NCBI GenBank assembly: GCA_000316135.1
Contig: JH994096.1
Coordinates: 48,940-64,651, forward strand
Reading direction: 5' to 3'
Length of the DNA: 15,712 nucleotides
Origin: Trachipleistophora hominis
Lineage: Eukaryota; Microsporidia; Pleistophoridae
Shown here: piece by piece, positions 1 to 7,594 of the stretch
Layout of the letters: every line of letters begins with the position of its first letter
Position numbering within the stretch: position 1 is the stretch's first letter
Notes under the pieces: model-generated
The model's input: the letters and a program-made list of their open reading frames with translations, nothing else
What the model was told of the DNA's origin: nothing
Databases searched by the model: none
Position numbers and translations under genes: made by a program

Positions 1-153
1 CTAAGAAGAACGCGTTCAAAACGTAGGTATACTATGAAATGTACATTCTTTGTGGTTTAATGGTATAGAGCACAAATTTTTGATATAATAAAACAAAGCA
101 TTTTACGATATACTAGAAATTAAATGTTCAACTAAAGAAAGTACTACGGCGCT

Positions 154-188
154 TTTACGTTCCGTTTTTGAATATCCGTGAACGTAAA
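154..188. promoter_or_regulatory. 9-bp inverted repeat upstream of the zinc-finger gene
   Basis: TTTACGTTC (154-162) and GAACGTAAA (180-188) are perfect reverse complements separated by 17 nt. They lie 37-71 nt before the ATG at 225. The arms are more GC-rich than the surrounding spacer. The repeat could be a binding site for a dimeric regulator or a hairpin in a long leader. A function is inferred only from position and symmetry. Confidence 0.35.
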
Positions 189-224
189 GTAAGCGCTGTA
201 TACACCCCTCAGAAGAACGAAAAA

Positions 225-707
225 ATGCCCAGCAAAAACAAGCATTTTAAATGCACCGTATGCTCTAAATCCTTCAATCGTAGTAAAAAACTCATTTCTC
301 ATCAGAATATGCATGCGCAAAGCTTTCCATTCGCGTGTCTCATATGCCAGCGAAATTATCCATCAGAAAAATCGTTAAATTATCACAAGATAATACACAC
401 AAGACCAAATTACTACTGTGAAAAATGCGAAAAAAGCTTTTTTTACAGCGATAAATTAAAGAAACACCTAATAACGTGCGGAATACAGTGGACATGTTCT
501 TGCGGTCGAGTGTTTGTGAGAAAGAAATGGTACGACAGGCACATGGAGGAACACGATGTTAGCAAGTATCTGTCTGAGAAAAAAATAATTGAAGTTAAAC
601 CAACAGCATTGAAGTACATTTTTAAGTGCAGACACTGCAAGAAAGGAATGAAAAAACGAAAGACATTGGAGGTACATGAACAAACGGTTCATAAACCGTT
701 AGTATAG
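225..707 (+). CDS. C2H2 zinc-finger protein, five fingers, 160 aa
   Basis: Nearly the whole protein consists of zinc fingers, so it probably binds nucleic acid in the nucleus. Counting from this ATG, the fingers use C10/C13/H26/H30, C38/C41/H54/H58, C65/C68/H81/C85 (a C2HC variant), C91/C93/H106/H110 (only one residue between the cysteines) and C135/C138/H151/H156. Fingers 1-3 follow closely with short linkers; a linker of about 24 residues rich in K and E separates fingers 4 and 5. The frame is open further upstream, but only from a TTG at 168, so the first ATG at 225 is chosen. That start has TATACACC at 199-206, 19-26 nt upstream. A TFIIIA-like factor is one possibility because of the tandem fingers, but TFIIIA usually has about nine and I see no diagnostic residue. 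The specific target is unknown. Confidence 0.85.
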   Translation: MPSKNKHFKCTVCSKSFNRSKKLISHQNMHAQSFPFACLICQRNYPSEKSLNYHKIIHTRPNYYCEKCEKSFFYSDKLKKHLITCGIQWTCSCGRVFVRKKWYDRHMEEHDVSKYLSEKKIIEVKPTALKYIFKCRHCKKGMKKRKTLEVHEQTVHKPLV

Positions 708-1687
708 TTGATTAGATTACATAGATTTATGTAGTCGGAAATAATTATTTTTGTTTGGTAACATCAGCTCTTATTGTGCTGATCACACCATAGATGTTCA
801 AAATTTGTGCAATTTTTGTTAAATATCTTTAATTGTATCAAAGCTATTGTTTTTAAATGTTCATTCCTCAACTCATATTATAAATAAAAATGAAGAATCA
901 GAAATTAATTCTATTGAGTAAACCTCTTCAGCCGGACGAGTGGTCATAAACAACAATATACCATAGAAATACAATAAATTATTAATTCGCATATAAACGA
1001 AGAAGAGTAGTATGTTTTGTTTTACAGGTCATAAACCTATCATAATTAAATAAACATATAGTTTGAAATTGGTAGTAATTAAAGATCATCTAATTGTACG
1101 AAAGCATTATACCTCAGCCATATTTAAGACATATAAATAAAATTACAGACAATATTTGTATCTCTTTCTAATAAATATTAACAAAGGAGATAGAAATTAA
1201 GAATTTTTATTGGTATTCGTTAAAAAATAACTAAAAATTACAAAAATGATCAAAACATTTGTATTGTTGTTCCAAGTGGATATACCTTAAACAGAGTTGA
1301 CACGAAAAGGTAATAATCACAGCAGTTGGTCCAGATAGTGTTTATTTGATATTATTGTGAAAGACAAATTGATGGCTAGTAATCTTATAACGTTATATAA
1401 AAGCACAGATTTACTTGGTTTGTTTTTTTTTTGTCAATTGCCGTAATTTTATTTAATATCCATGTCTCATCATTCAAATATGAACAATTAAAAATTCGTA
1501 GTATGTAACGTACCATTTCATTTTCCAATTGTTTCGACATACGCTCGAAAATAAGTGGTTCTTACCACAATTTACGAATTTACACCAATCCTTTATCGTA
1601 AACGGCTCTGAATTCTCATCGGTTGCTGTTTTAATAATATTTGTTAATAATTCTGATGACCCCTATTCAAACCATTTGATATAGACA
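708..1687. other. AT-rich spacer without a recognisable gene
   Basis: I see no credible ORF, tRNA or snRNA here. An AATAAA at 883-888 could end the zinc-finger transcript but lies far (about 175 nt) from its stop. A short inverted repeat, TTTCGA at 1532-1537 with TCGAAA at 1545-1550, stands about 140 nt before SmD2. A CCCC at 1659-1662 lies 26-29 nt before the SmD2 ATG and may be the CCC-like signal known upstream of many microsporidian start codons. Confidence 0.5.
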
Positions 1688-1966
1688 ATGACAGAAAGTT
1701 CTAAAAAAGATAAAATAACGCTTAATTTCTTGAAAAACATCAAAGACTGTCCCTGTATCATCAATCTGCGATCAAATAAAAAGTTATGTGGGATAGTACG
1801 CATAATTGATCACCATTTCAATATGGTATTGACCGATGTGACAGAAATTAGAAAAGTTAAAAGTAAAAATAAGGGAGCTAAAAAAAGGGAAGGCTCAACC
1901 GTTGAACGCAAAATAAAATGCCTGGTATTGCGTGGCGATAACGTTATTTCTGTTTGCGAACCGTAG
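1688..1966 (+). CDS. SMD2: Small nuclear ribonucleoprotein SmD2, 92 aa
   Basis: This is one of the seven Sm proteins that form the ring around the Sm site of spliceosomal snRNAs (U1, U2, U4, U5). The Sm1 motif covers about residues 23-54 and holds the D41-x2-F-N-M-V-L pattern typical of SmD2. A lysine-rich loop follows (about 57-75, with KNKGAKKR), in the place of the basic insertion that distinguishes SmD2 from the other Sm proteins. The Sm2 motif LRGDNVISV (81-89) closes the fold. At 92 aa it is shorter than the roughly 118-aa animal protein, mostly through loss of the N-terminal extension, which fits microsporidian protein shortening. The ATG at 1688 is the only start giving a complete fold. 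The U6 snRNA gene in this window belongs to the same machinery, although U6 itself carries an Lsm rather than an Sm ring. Confidence 0.95.
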   Translation: MTESSKKDKITLNFLKNIKDCPCIINLRSNKKLCGIVRIIDHHFNMVLTDVTEIRKVKSKNKGAKKREGSTVERKIKCLVLRGDNVISVCEP

Positions 1967-3447
1967 AATATTAATTAAAAAGAACACTTAAAAACAGCTT
2001 AGACTTTTGTATTTATGGTGAACAGCAAAGATGATTGTGATATATAATTAGATGTTTGATAGTTATACGTAGATTAAAGAGAATGTTATATCGTACATAT
2101 GTTATGTCAACATTAATCTGCTTTAATAACCGTAGCTAGATCGGTTCTTCGTTTGCACGATTTATCGCGATTACATCAGTTTACACGTACTCCATGTATA
2201 ATTTTAAACGAATGTTAATTTATTTGTCGTGTAATCTATGATTATAGCTGTTAGAATTACCATCGATACATTTAATTAAGTGTGTGAAGCGTGTTATCGT
2301 ATTGATTAGAGTTATCACTCAAAAAGTGTTACGTATTAATCAACGATGGACCCTTCATGACAGACAAGTCCTATAAAAAGTATTTATTGTGGCAGTTTCT
2401 TTTTTATTAAAAGTTAGTTTAATTACTTTCTTAATACACACTACCTTATCATAGTGGCAGTCACTCACAACAATAATAATCAGACCGTGTGATTATGGAT
2501 CAAATATAGAAAGCATTTTCATAAATTAAAACTGTTTTATAACTACATAAATACATACGTAAATTAATTCGATCTTCCATTGTTTACTTGAACCTAAATT
2601 AATAATTTCTTGGAAAAATCATTTACAAATGAAGAAGTTTAGTATCAAATTTGTGATGAACCTGAATATTTGATCATTCTAAAGGTCATAATATAGAAAT
2701 TATTATGATCACTTTCATTCTGTTCTTACGCTTTGTTACGCTTTAAACGGTAAAAATGAATAAATATGTGTGATTACAAATAGTACTAATAGATTATTTT
2801 AATTCAATCGTAATTTTATCTATAAACATCCATTTTTAGCATATTTATATCTCATATCACCGTACTAACTATAATAATACATGTTAATGTTATATTACGT
2901 ACTCATTATATTGTCGAAAAGGCTCTTTTAAAAAAAATATTAATCAATACATTCGCTGGATGCTTTATGTTGAGTGATATTTGTTTGGGAATCACGATTA
3001 AATTTCGATATTTTACATTTTGTTTGGCTGTAGCTAATAATCCCTTCTGATTCGATAAGTGTGGATTCAACCTTAAAGTTTCTTGCTGCGTAAAAAACAC
3101 CTAGTTTTCTATTTTTAATGGATTTCTATGGTGTCCTGGCAATCCTGGTGCTAAAGCATTCTTAAAGTTACATTTAACCAGATGGTATCGTAATAGTTTG
3201 TTCATTTTAATATAGAAATTCACTTAACTAATTTTCACACCTCTCATACATCCAAGAAAACTACGCGTTCTCAATTAGAACTGGTTCAGATGATCTAAAT
3301 CGATAAATTTTGCGTTTCATACAATTATTCCAATCCATTAATAGAATTTGACAGCTTCTTGCCATCATTGCGGTGTATTCCCCTTATTTTTGATTGGTCT
3401 TCTAAAAGGAATAAATGGATTTCCGATCCATGTTTATTATACCCACA
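1967..3447. other. Long AT-rich spacer, no recognisable gene
   Basis: About 1.5 kb without a credible coding region. A minus-strand frame at 2906-3100 begins with GTG, has no in-frame ATG near its start and resembles nothing known. The motif TTACGCTTT occurs twice in a row at about 2727-2744 and again in the repeat behind U6. I recognise no tRNA or structured RNA. Confidence 0.5.
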
Positions 3448-3927
3448 ATGAAACAAATTTTGTTCTGCATACTATTTCTGAATTATATCATTCATCGGCA
3501 GCTTGCTCATGACAAATATACCCGTATGAAGATGAATCGCATGATGACTATTTCCTCAAGTAGCAATGTTACGTTACAAAGAACTCACTACACGATTCAT
3601 AAAGTTCAAATGTCAGAAATTCTCAACAACGATGTAGTTCCCTGTGTGAATGAGAAGAACTATTTATACAAAATAGAGGAGAAAACTTGCTTAGTATACA
3701 TAGGAAACGTACGTTTACAGCGTTTTCATGGCAGAAAGTTGCCAAATATGAAGAGGACTAAGAAACAAAGAGGACCACGATATCGACCATTTTATCACGT
3801 TCAAAAGATCCCAGAAATGCGAAAAGCGGATATCATTGAAAAGGTTCTTTCTAATTGGCCATTATATTTTTCATTAATGGTGCTTTTTAGTACCTATCTA
3901 TATACACAACTATATTCTAATCATTAA
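3448..3927 (+). CDS. Unrecognised small secretory/membrane protein, 159 aa
   Basis: No family is recognised. From the ATG at 3448 the protein opens with a short basic end and a hydrophobic stretch (residues 3-14, QILFCILFLNYI), which reads as a signal peptide or signal anchor. A serine-rich stretch holds one N-glycosylation sequon (NVT, N40). Two cysteines, C66 and C81, could pair. A strongly basic middle (about 89-120) follows, rich in R, K, P and Y. The C-terminus is a second hydrophobic segment (about 136-153, with PLYFSLMVLFSTYLY), ending only a few residues later. The probable destination is the ER or endomembranes, possibly with a lumenal basic domain between two anchors. In-frame ATGs also exist at 3415 and 3430. 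I prefer 3448 because it gives a compact signal sequence and has CCC 4-6 nt upstream (ACCCACAATG), like the CCC signal of microsporidian genes. Coding status is likely; function is unknown. Confidence 0.68.
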   Translation: MKQILFCILFLNYIIHRQLAHDKYTRMKMNRMMTISSSSNVTLQRTHYTIHKVQMSEILNNDVVPCVNEKNYLYKIEEKTCLVYIGNVRLQRFHGRKLPNMKRTKKQRGPRYRPFYHVQKIPEMRKADIIEKVLSNWPLYFSLMVLFSTYLYTQLYSNH

Positions 3928-4612
3928 CCTCGTGGATTCAGCCTACAATTACACTCTATAAAAGAATTAATTATAATATCACTGCAAATTTGTAGTTATG
4001 CACTACCTCAAGTGTTTGCTGTACCGTCAATGTATTATAAAAAGCCTCTCAGCCTCAAAAAATTATTTTACGAAAATCTTCTTTTACTTGTTTTTATTTG
4101 AGGTTACAGATGCAGAAAATTGTCTGCTTACTTTTTTTTTAAATTTACTATTTAAAGCAAATGGCAAATTACTGTAGGATGTATCTGCTGCCACACGTAT
4201 ATTAGTTCGACAAAATTACCTTTTTCCATCTGTTCAGTTCTGGTAATGAATTATTGCCTACTATGAATACGAAAAGATTTTTTTTTAAAAAGCTGTTTTA
4301 ATTATCTCCTTACACAACAACATCTAACCAAAAACACGAAAATATCATTTATAAAACTATCAATAGCTTTGTCATTGATGTACGATATTGAAAAATGAAT
4401 TCGCACTAAAATTCTGGCACGAACATGTTCATTATAGCATGTTTTTTTGGTTTAGAAGTGATTAAACATCGAAATAACAAATTTTTAGTTTTATAGTAAA
4501 GATTAAATGCATATATCCATGTTTTGCTTCGATAAATACTCATAAATTAACAAATATCGTTTTTCGAATTACATCGCGAAAAATATTAACAGTAAATATT
4601 GGCACTACCCGC
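3928..4612. other. Spacer between convergent genes
   Basis: This stretch holds the 3' flanks of the secretory-protein gene (+) and the acidic membrane-protein gene (-). It is AT-rich with homopolymer T runs near 4130 and 4280. CTCTCAGCCTCAAAAAATT at 4046-4064 recurs almost exactly at 9097-9114 (one base fewer), with no wider similarity. A TTCTTTTACTTG near 4080 recalls U5 loop 1, but no convincing stem surrounds it. Confidence 0.4.
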
Positions 4613-4618
4613 TTTATT
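4613..4618 (-). terminator. Poly(A) signal AATAAA of the acidic membrane-protein gene
   Basis: AATAAA on the minus strand, 58 nt past the TAG at 4676-4678. It is the nearest canonical signal downstream. Confidence 0.4.
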
Positions 4619-4675
4619 AAACACTTTTTGAAACAATAATGACTAACTAAACGAATTTCCCTCCTTAGAAACGTG

Positions 4676-5443
4676 CTATTCGAGATACACTCCTTCTGAT
4701 ATATCAATACTCGTCTCTCCATCTGAAACTTGCAAGCCATCACTAAACTGGGAATAATTATGGATGTCAATCTTCGTTTCATTTTGGTTATCCTGAGTGC
4801 ACAGCTCTGTGCAGAAACCATCTGTACCTTCAAACAAGTAAGATATTCCTAGACTAGAGGAATTAGTAGAGCTTTCGTCATCTGACGGAGGCGGAGTACC
4901 AGGGAACTCAACAATTGGTTCAGCATCGCTGTCACTTTTTTCAGATTTCGCAGTCAAACTACGCCCAAATGCCATTAATTTAGTGTTCAAGGAACGAAAA
5001 GTACCTTCTGTTCCATAAATTGGTATGTCATTGTCGGTATCACTTTCATAATCCCCAGACTTATGCCGATTGGAAGTTACATCTCGATATATTCTGACAC
5101 ATGAAGCTAAACCTATAAAAACAAGAACTGTTACCAGTATACCCGAAAGAATTATTCCGCATGTTGCCATCTTGTCCCTAAAAGTATCTGCAGCTGGACA
5201 GAAATTCGGACAGTTTATCTTACAATTTGTTCCACACTCCATTGTTCCTCTATCATCTTGTTTATTATTCCTCTCATCATCATCATTGTCCATTTTTATG
5301 TTGATTTTCTTCTTTCCTGAAGCATCCTGTTCCACTATTACTGATATCCTATCGGTTTCGTCTGCTTCTGGCAATTTCAAACCTGGCTTTTTATCAGCAT
5401 TCTCAGCAATTACATTATTATCATTCTCATTTGTGCTATTCAT
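4676..5443 (-). CDS. Unrecognised acidic single-pass membrane protein, 255 aa
   Basis: No family is recognised. There is no N-terminal signal peptide. The first 68 residues are hydrophilic and rich in N, D, E and K. A very regular cysteine row follows (C70, C74, C78, C82: CX3CX3CX3C), and then one clear membrane span at about 93-116 (MATCGIILSGILVTVLVFIGLASC). The C-terminal 135 residues are acidic and Ser-rich, with many S/T-D/E sites of casein-kinase-2 type, a PGTPPP turn at 181-186 and several YxxE/YxxL-like short motifs. One orientation signal is the basic residues just after the span (R117, R120, R126, K128). They would put the long acidic tail in the cytosol and the cysteine row in the lumen or outside. 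The ATG at 5443 has a strong TATAAATA at 5477-5484 (34-41 nt upstream). Composition and length suggest a lineage-specific membrane protein. Confidence 0.75.
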   Translation of the reverse strand: MNSTNENDNNVIAENADKKPGLKLPEADETDRISVIVEQDASGKKKINIKMDNDDDERNNKQDDRGTMECGTNCKINCPNFCPAADTFRDKMATCGIILSGILVTVLVFIGLASCVRIYRDVTSNRHKSGDYESDTDNDIPIYGTEGTFRSLNTKLMAFGRSLTAKSEKSDSDAEPIVEFPGTPPPSDDESSTNSSSLGISYLFEGTDGFCTELCTQDNQNETKIDIHNYSQFSDGLQVSDGETSIDISEGVYLE

Positions 5444-5476
5444 TGCTATATCTAACTGTTACTGTGAAGGAGATCC

Positions 5477-5484
5477 TATTTATA
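5477..5484 (-). promoter_or_regulatory. TATA box of the acidic membrane-protein gene
   Basis: TATAAATA on the minus strand, 34-41 nt before the ATG at 5443. With TATA-to-start spacing of about 30 nt this predicts a 5' leader of only a few nucleotides. Confidence 0.5.
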
Positions 5485-6130
5485 TTTCTATAATTTGTTC
5501 GATTTAGAAGTCGATAAATTCATTGACTTTTTGAGAACTTATTTGCTTGATAAAGATGTTATCATCAATTTTCGCAAGGTTATCATTCTATTTACATGAT
5601 TTTTATCCACGTAATATGTGAAATTAGAGATAAATAACTAATACAAATCCTAAATGTACCTCTTTAATCTTTTAATCTAAAACCATAATGGTAAATTTGG
5701 CTCTGCAAAACTACGGATGTAAAGGCGGTATTTGAATATGACATGCTAACTATAACTCGACAAATTTTAAACTATTCTTTGTCACAAGTGAGATAATGTG
5801 TGCCAAACAGTATACTTTAATGTTATATTCATTCTAAAAGGCTTTTTTAGCCTTGAAAATACATTTTGAATCCCGGAATTAATTTTATAAGAGAATATTT
5901 CCTAACAATCAGACATATGCACATGTTTTCACGTTTTTAACAGAATGTTCATCTGTTTAAATGAAAAAATGAACATATGGTAGATTTTTGAATAGTACTA
6001 ATATGGTATATAAGCTTATTGAGAAAAAAAGGACAGTTAATTTTACAAAAAGGATTTTAATTTTTTAGAGCTACGAATGGAAAGTATAATTTTAGCATAT
6101 TGGCAGTATTAGGACAGAAAATCATAATAT
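5485..6130. other. AT-rich spacer with two small inverted repeats
   Basis: No gene is seen. AAGGCT (5838-5843) and AGCCTT (5849-5854) form a perfect 6-bp stem with a TTTTT loop. ATGTTCAT (5945-5952) and ATGAACAT (5969-5976) form an 8-bp inverted repeat. Both may be chance in AT-rich DNA. Confidence 0.4.
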
Positions 6131-6327
6131 TATCAAACATATTTTTCTTAACTAAAAACACATTTATTCATTCATTACACAATCTTAAATGTTATCAAAC
6201 ATAATTTTCTTAACTAAAAACACGTTTATTCATTCATTACACAATCTTAAATGTTATCAAACATAATTTTCTTAACTAAAAACATATTTATTAATTCATT
6301 ACACAATCTTAAATGTTATCAAACATA
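6131..6327. repeat. 62-bp tandem repeat (minisatellite), just over three copies
   Basis: Units start at 6131, 6193 and 6255, and a partial fourth begins at 6317. The period is exactly 62 bp. Each unit contains TATCAAACATA, CTTAACTAAAAACA, TTATT.ATTCATTACAC and AATCTTAAATGT. Copies differ at only a few positions, for example CACATTT, CACGTTT and CATATTT at the same place, so the expansion is recent or kept uniform. An ATG-started frame (6251-6496) begins inside the array and is probably not a gene. Confidence 0.93.
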
Positions 6328-7205
6328 TTTAATTTTAAATTATGATAAAATAAGTAGTGCTATACTTAGTAAACAGAGACTTGAACGAGTTAATAATAAA
6401 ATATATACATTTACTAATATATCATATACACATATGATTTATTCAATTGTTTTATCATGGTATTTGATATATGTTTGGAATGCATTTATTGTTTAACTTT
6501 GGAGTCATACATTCCGATCGAATTTTCGTAGAACATGTTTACAATTCTTATTTAGTTCACAATATCTAAATTACTTCATATCAAGCCCGTCTATGTCAAA
6601 TAATCTTGTTAAATCACTTTATTACAAAAAAAAAGAATTAGACAAACAATATTTGAGCCGATTTATGCTTTACGTCATTATTGCTAATCATATTTTTATT
6701 AATTTATTCCTTTTTAAAGAGCATACTTCAAATGAGGATTATTTTACCATCATAACTAGTAATGAGAGTATAATTACACAATTTCTTGTTAAAATAAACG
6801 TTTATTCATAAATTCTTGTTTTTACATCATTAAAGTGTGTTTCAAAAACACCATTCCTTTTTCTTAATCAATTTTAGCAGCGTGGTACGCCTAAGCTAAG
6901 GCTAACATATTGCATAATACCACTTGCATGGTAAATTTATGATCATCCAGCTTTCCACGTTCAAGTATTCTAATCATTACCCATCTAATACGCATTCACT
7001 TACTCATATAATGATTATAGCGGCTAAATTTGTTTCATATTAATCATTCACCACATCATCCATCAAAAACAAACAAAAATTATTAATTAAATCCTTATTA
7101 CCATGACCAATCGCAATAATCGTTTTCATAAACATTACAGTATTTCACATGAAGGTTGTTCAACACGTATGAGAAATAACCGAAATTTCAATTTAAAAAT
7201 TTTTT
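6328..7205. other. AT-rich spacer left of U6
   Basis: A 72-codon frame at 6593-6811 has an ATG and one hydrophobic stretch, but its composition matches the non-coding surroundings and nothing supports expression. A local GC-richer patch at about 6880-6925 holds GTGGTA (6882-6887) and TACCAC (6918-6923) around a CCTAAG/CTAAGG/CTAAC run. It could fold but matches no RNA I know. TTTAAAAA at 7192-7199 may serve as the TATA element of U6. Confidence 0.4.
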
Positions 7206-7213
7206 GCAGCACC

Positions 7214-7327
7214 CCCTCGTGGTTAGCCCACGCTATCTTGCGGAACAACACAGAGAAGATTAGCATGGCCCCTGCGCAAGGATGACATGTTAACTTGAGA
7301 GGTGCTGGAATGTAGATTCCAGTTTTT
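7214..7327 (+). ncRNA. U6: U6 spliceosomal snRNA
   Basis: U6 is the catalytic RNA of the spliceosome. It pairs with the 5' splice site through ACAGAG (7250-7255) and with U2 through the AGC triad (7262-7264), and it holds the catalytic metals in its internal stem-loop. The 38 bases from 7250 to 7287, which cover ACAGAG, AGC and CCCCTGCGCAAGGATGAC, appear identical to the vertebrate U6 core. A 5' stem-loop is formed by CGTGG (7218-7222) and CCACG (7228-7232) with a 5-nt loop. The 3' end is an uninterrupted hairpin, CTGGAAT (7305-7311) with ATTCCAG (7316-7322), followed directly by five T residues (7323-7327), the RNA polymerase III terminator. The exact 5' end is uncertain; anything from about 7206 to 7218 is possible. 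TTTAAAAA at 7192-7199 would be the upstream TATA if transcription starts near 7217. Confidence 0.96.
7323..7327 (+). terminator. Pol III terminator of U6 (T5)
   Basis: Five T residues immediately after the 3' hairpin of U6. A second, shorter T run in the same context (TTTTAAACTAAAA) follows at 7380 in the next repeat unit and might act as a backup. Confidence 0.75.
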
Positions 7328-7486
7328 AAACTAAAATATTATTTTTTGGTTGTTTTGATGGTTACGCTTTCAGGGAGACTTTTAAACTAAAACATGTTTA
7401 TTGTATTTTGATGGTTACGCTTTCAGGGAGACCAACAACGAATAAACCGATCATAAAACACGTTTGTTGTATCTTTTACGTTAATG
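7324..7486. repeat. Degenerate ~55-bp tandem repeat between U6 and the pyrophosphorylase gene
   Basis: Unit 1 (7324-7379) and unit 2 (7380-7432) both open with TTTTAAACTAAAA. They end in an identical 27-bp block (7353-7379 and 7406-7432) that contains GATGGTTACGCTTTCAGGG. A third, diverged copy is visible at about 7452-7486: TAAAACACGTTTGTTGTAT matches TAAAACATGTTTATTGTAT of unit 2 except at two places, and is followed by a TTACG..AATGCC remnant of the block. The array starts in the U6 terminator and runs towards the promoter of the next gene. Confidence 0.85.
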
Positions 7487-7563
7487 CCGTCCTTAAAGCA
7501 TGCATTTGTTTATTATCTACCTCGTTTATCTTTTAATTTACGTTTCATACGTGATCTCTACAG

Positions 7564-7571
7564 TATAAAAG
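7564..7571 (+). promoter_or_regulatory. TATA box of the GDP-mannose pyrophosphorylase gene
   Basis: TATAAAAG lies 24-31 nt before the ATG at 7595. It also lies downstream of the earlier in-frame ATG at 7484, which argues that 7484 is outside the mRNA and that 7595 is the start codon. The ten bases TATAAAAGCG recur at 11019. Confidence 0.6.
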
Positions 7572-7594
7572 CGCAAACGCGTTTGTTTATATAT

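Noticed and set aside
50..100. tRNA-like string GGTTTAATGGTATAGAGCAC
   Set aside because: It recalls a tRNA D-arm, but no T-arm box or closing acceptor stem follows at the right distance.
2906..3100. Minus-strand open frame of 64 codons
   Set aside because: It starts at GTG, not ATG, and resembles no family. Composition equals the spacer.
4070..4115. Possible U5 snRNA loop (TTCTTTTACTTG followed by TTTGAGG)
   Set aside because: The loop lacks its usual GCC start, flanking stems are weak and no complete Sm-site/3' hairpin arrangement is present.
6085..6130. Possible U4 start (TTGGCAGTATTAGG)
   Set aside because: Only a short match; none of the U4/U6 pairing stem sequence is present nearby.
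6251..6496. Plus-strand 81-codon frame
   Set aside because: It begins inside the 62-bp repeat and its composition is that of random AT-rich DNA.
6593..6811. Plus-strand 72-codon frame with a hydrophobic stretch
   Set aside because: Rich in I, N, K, F and Y as expected from AT-rich non-coding DNA; no promoter, motif or similarity. Kept only as a weak possibility in the spacer note.
7103..7285. Plus-strand 60-codon frame
   Set aside because: It runs into the U6 snRNA gene, which fully explains the conserved part.
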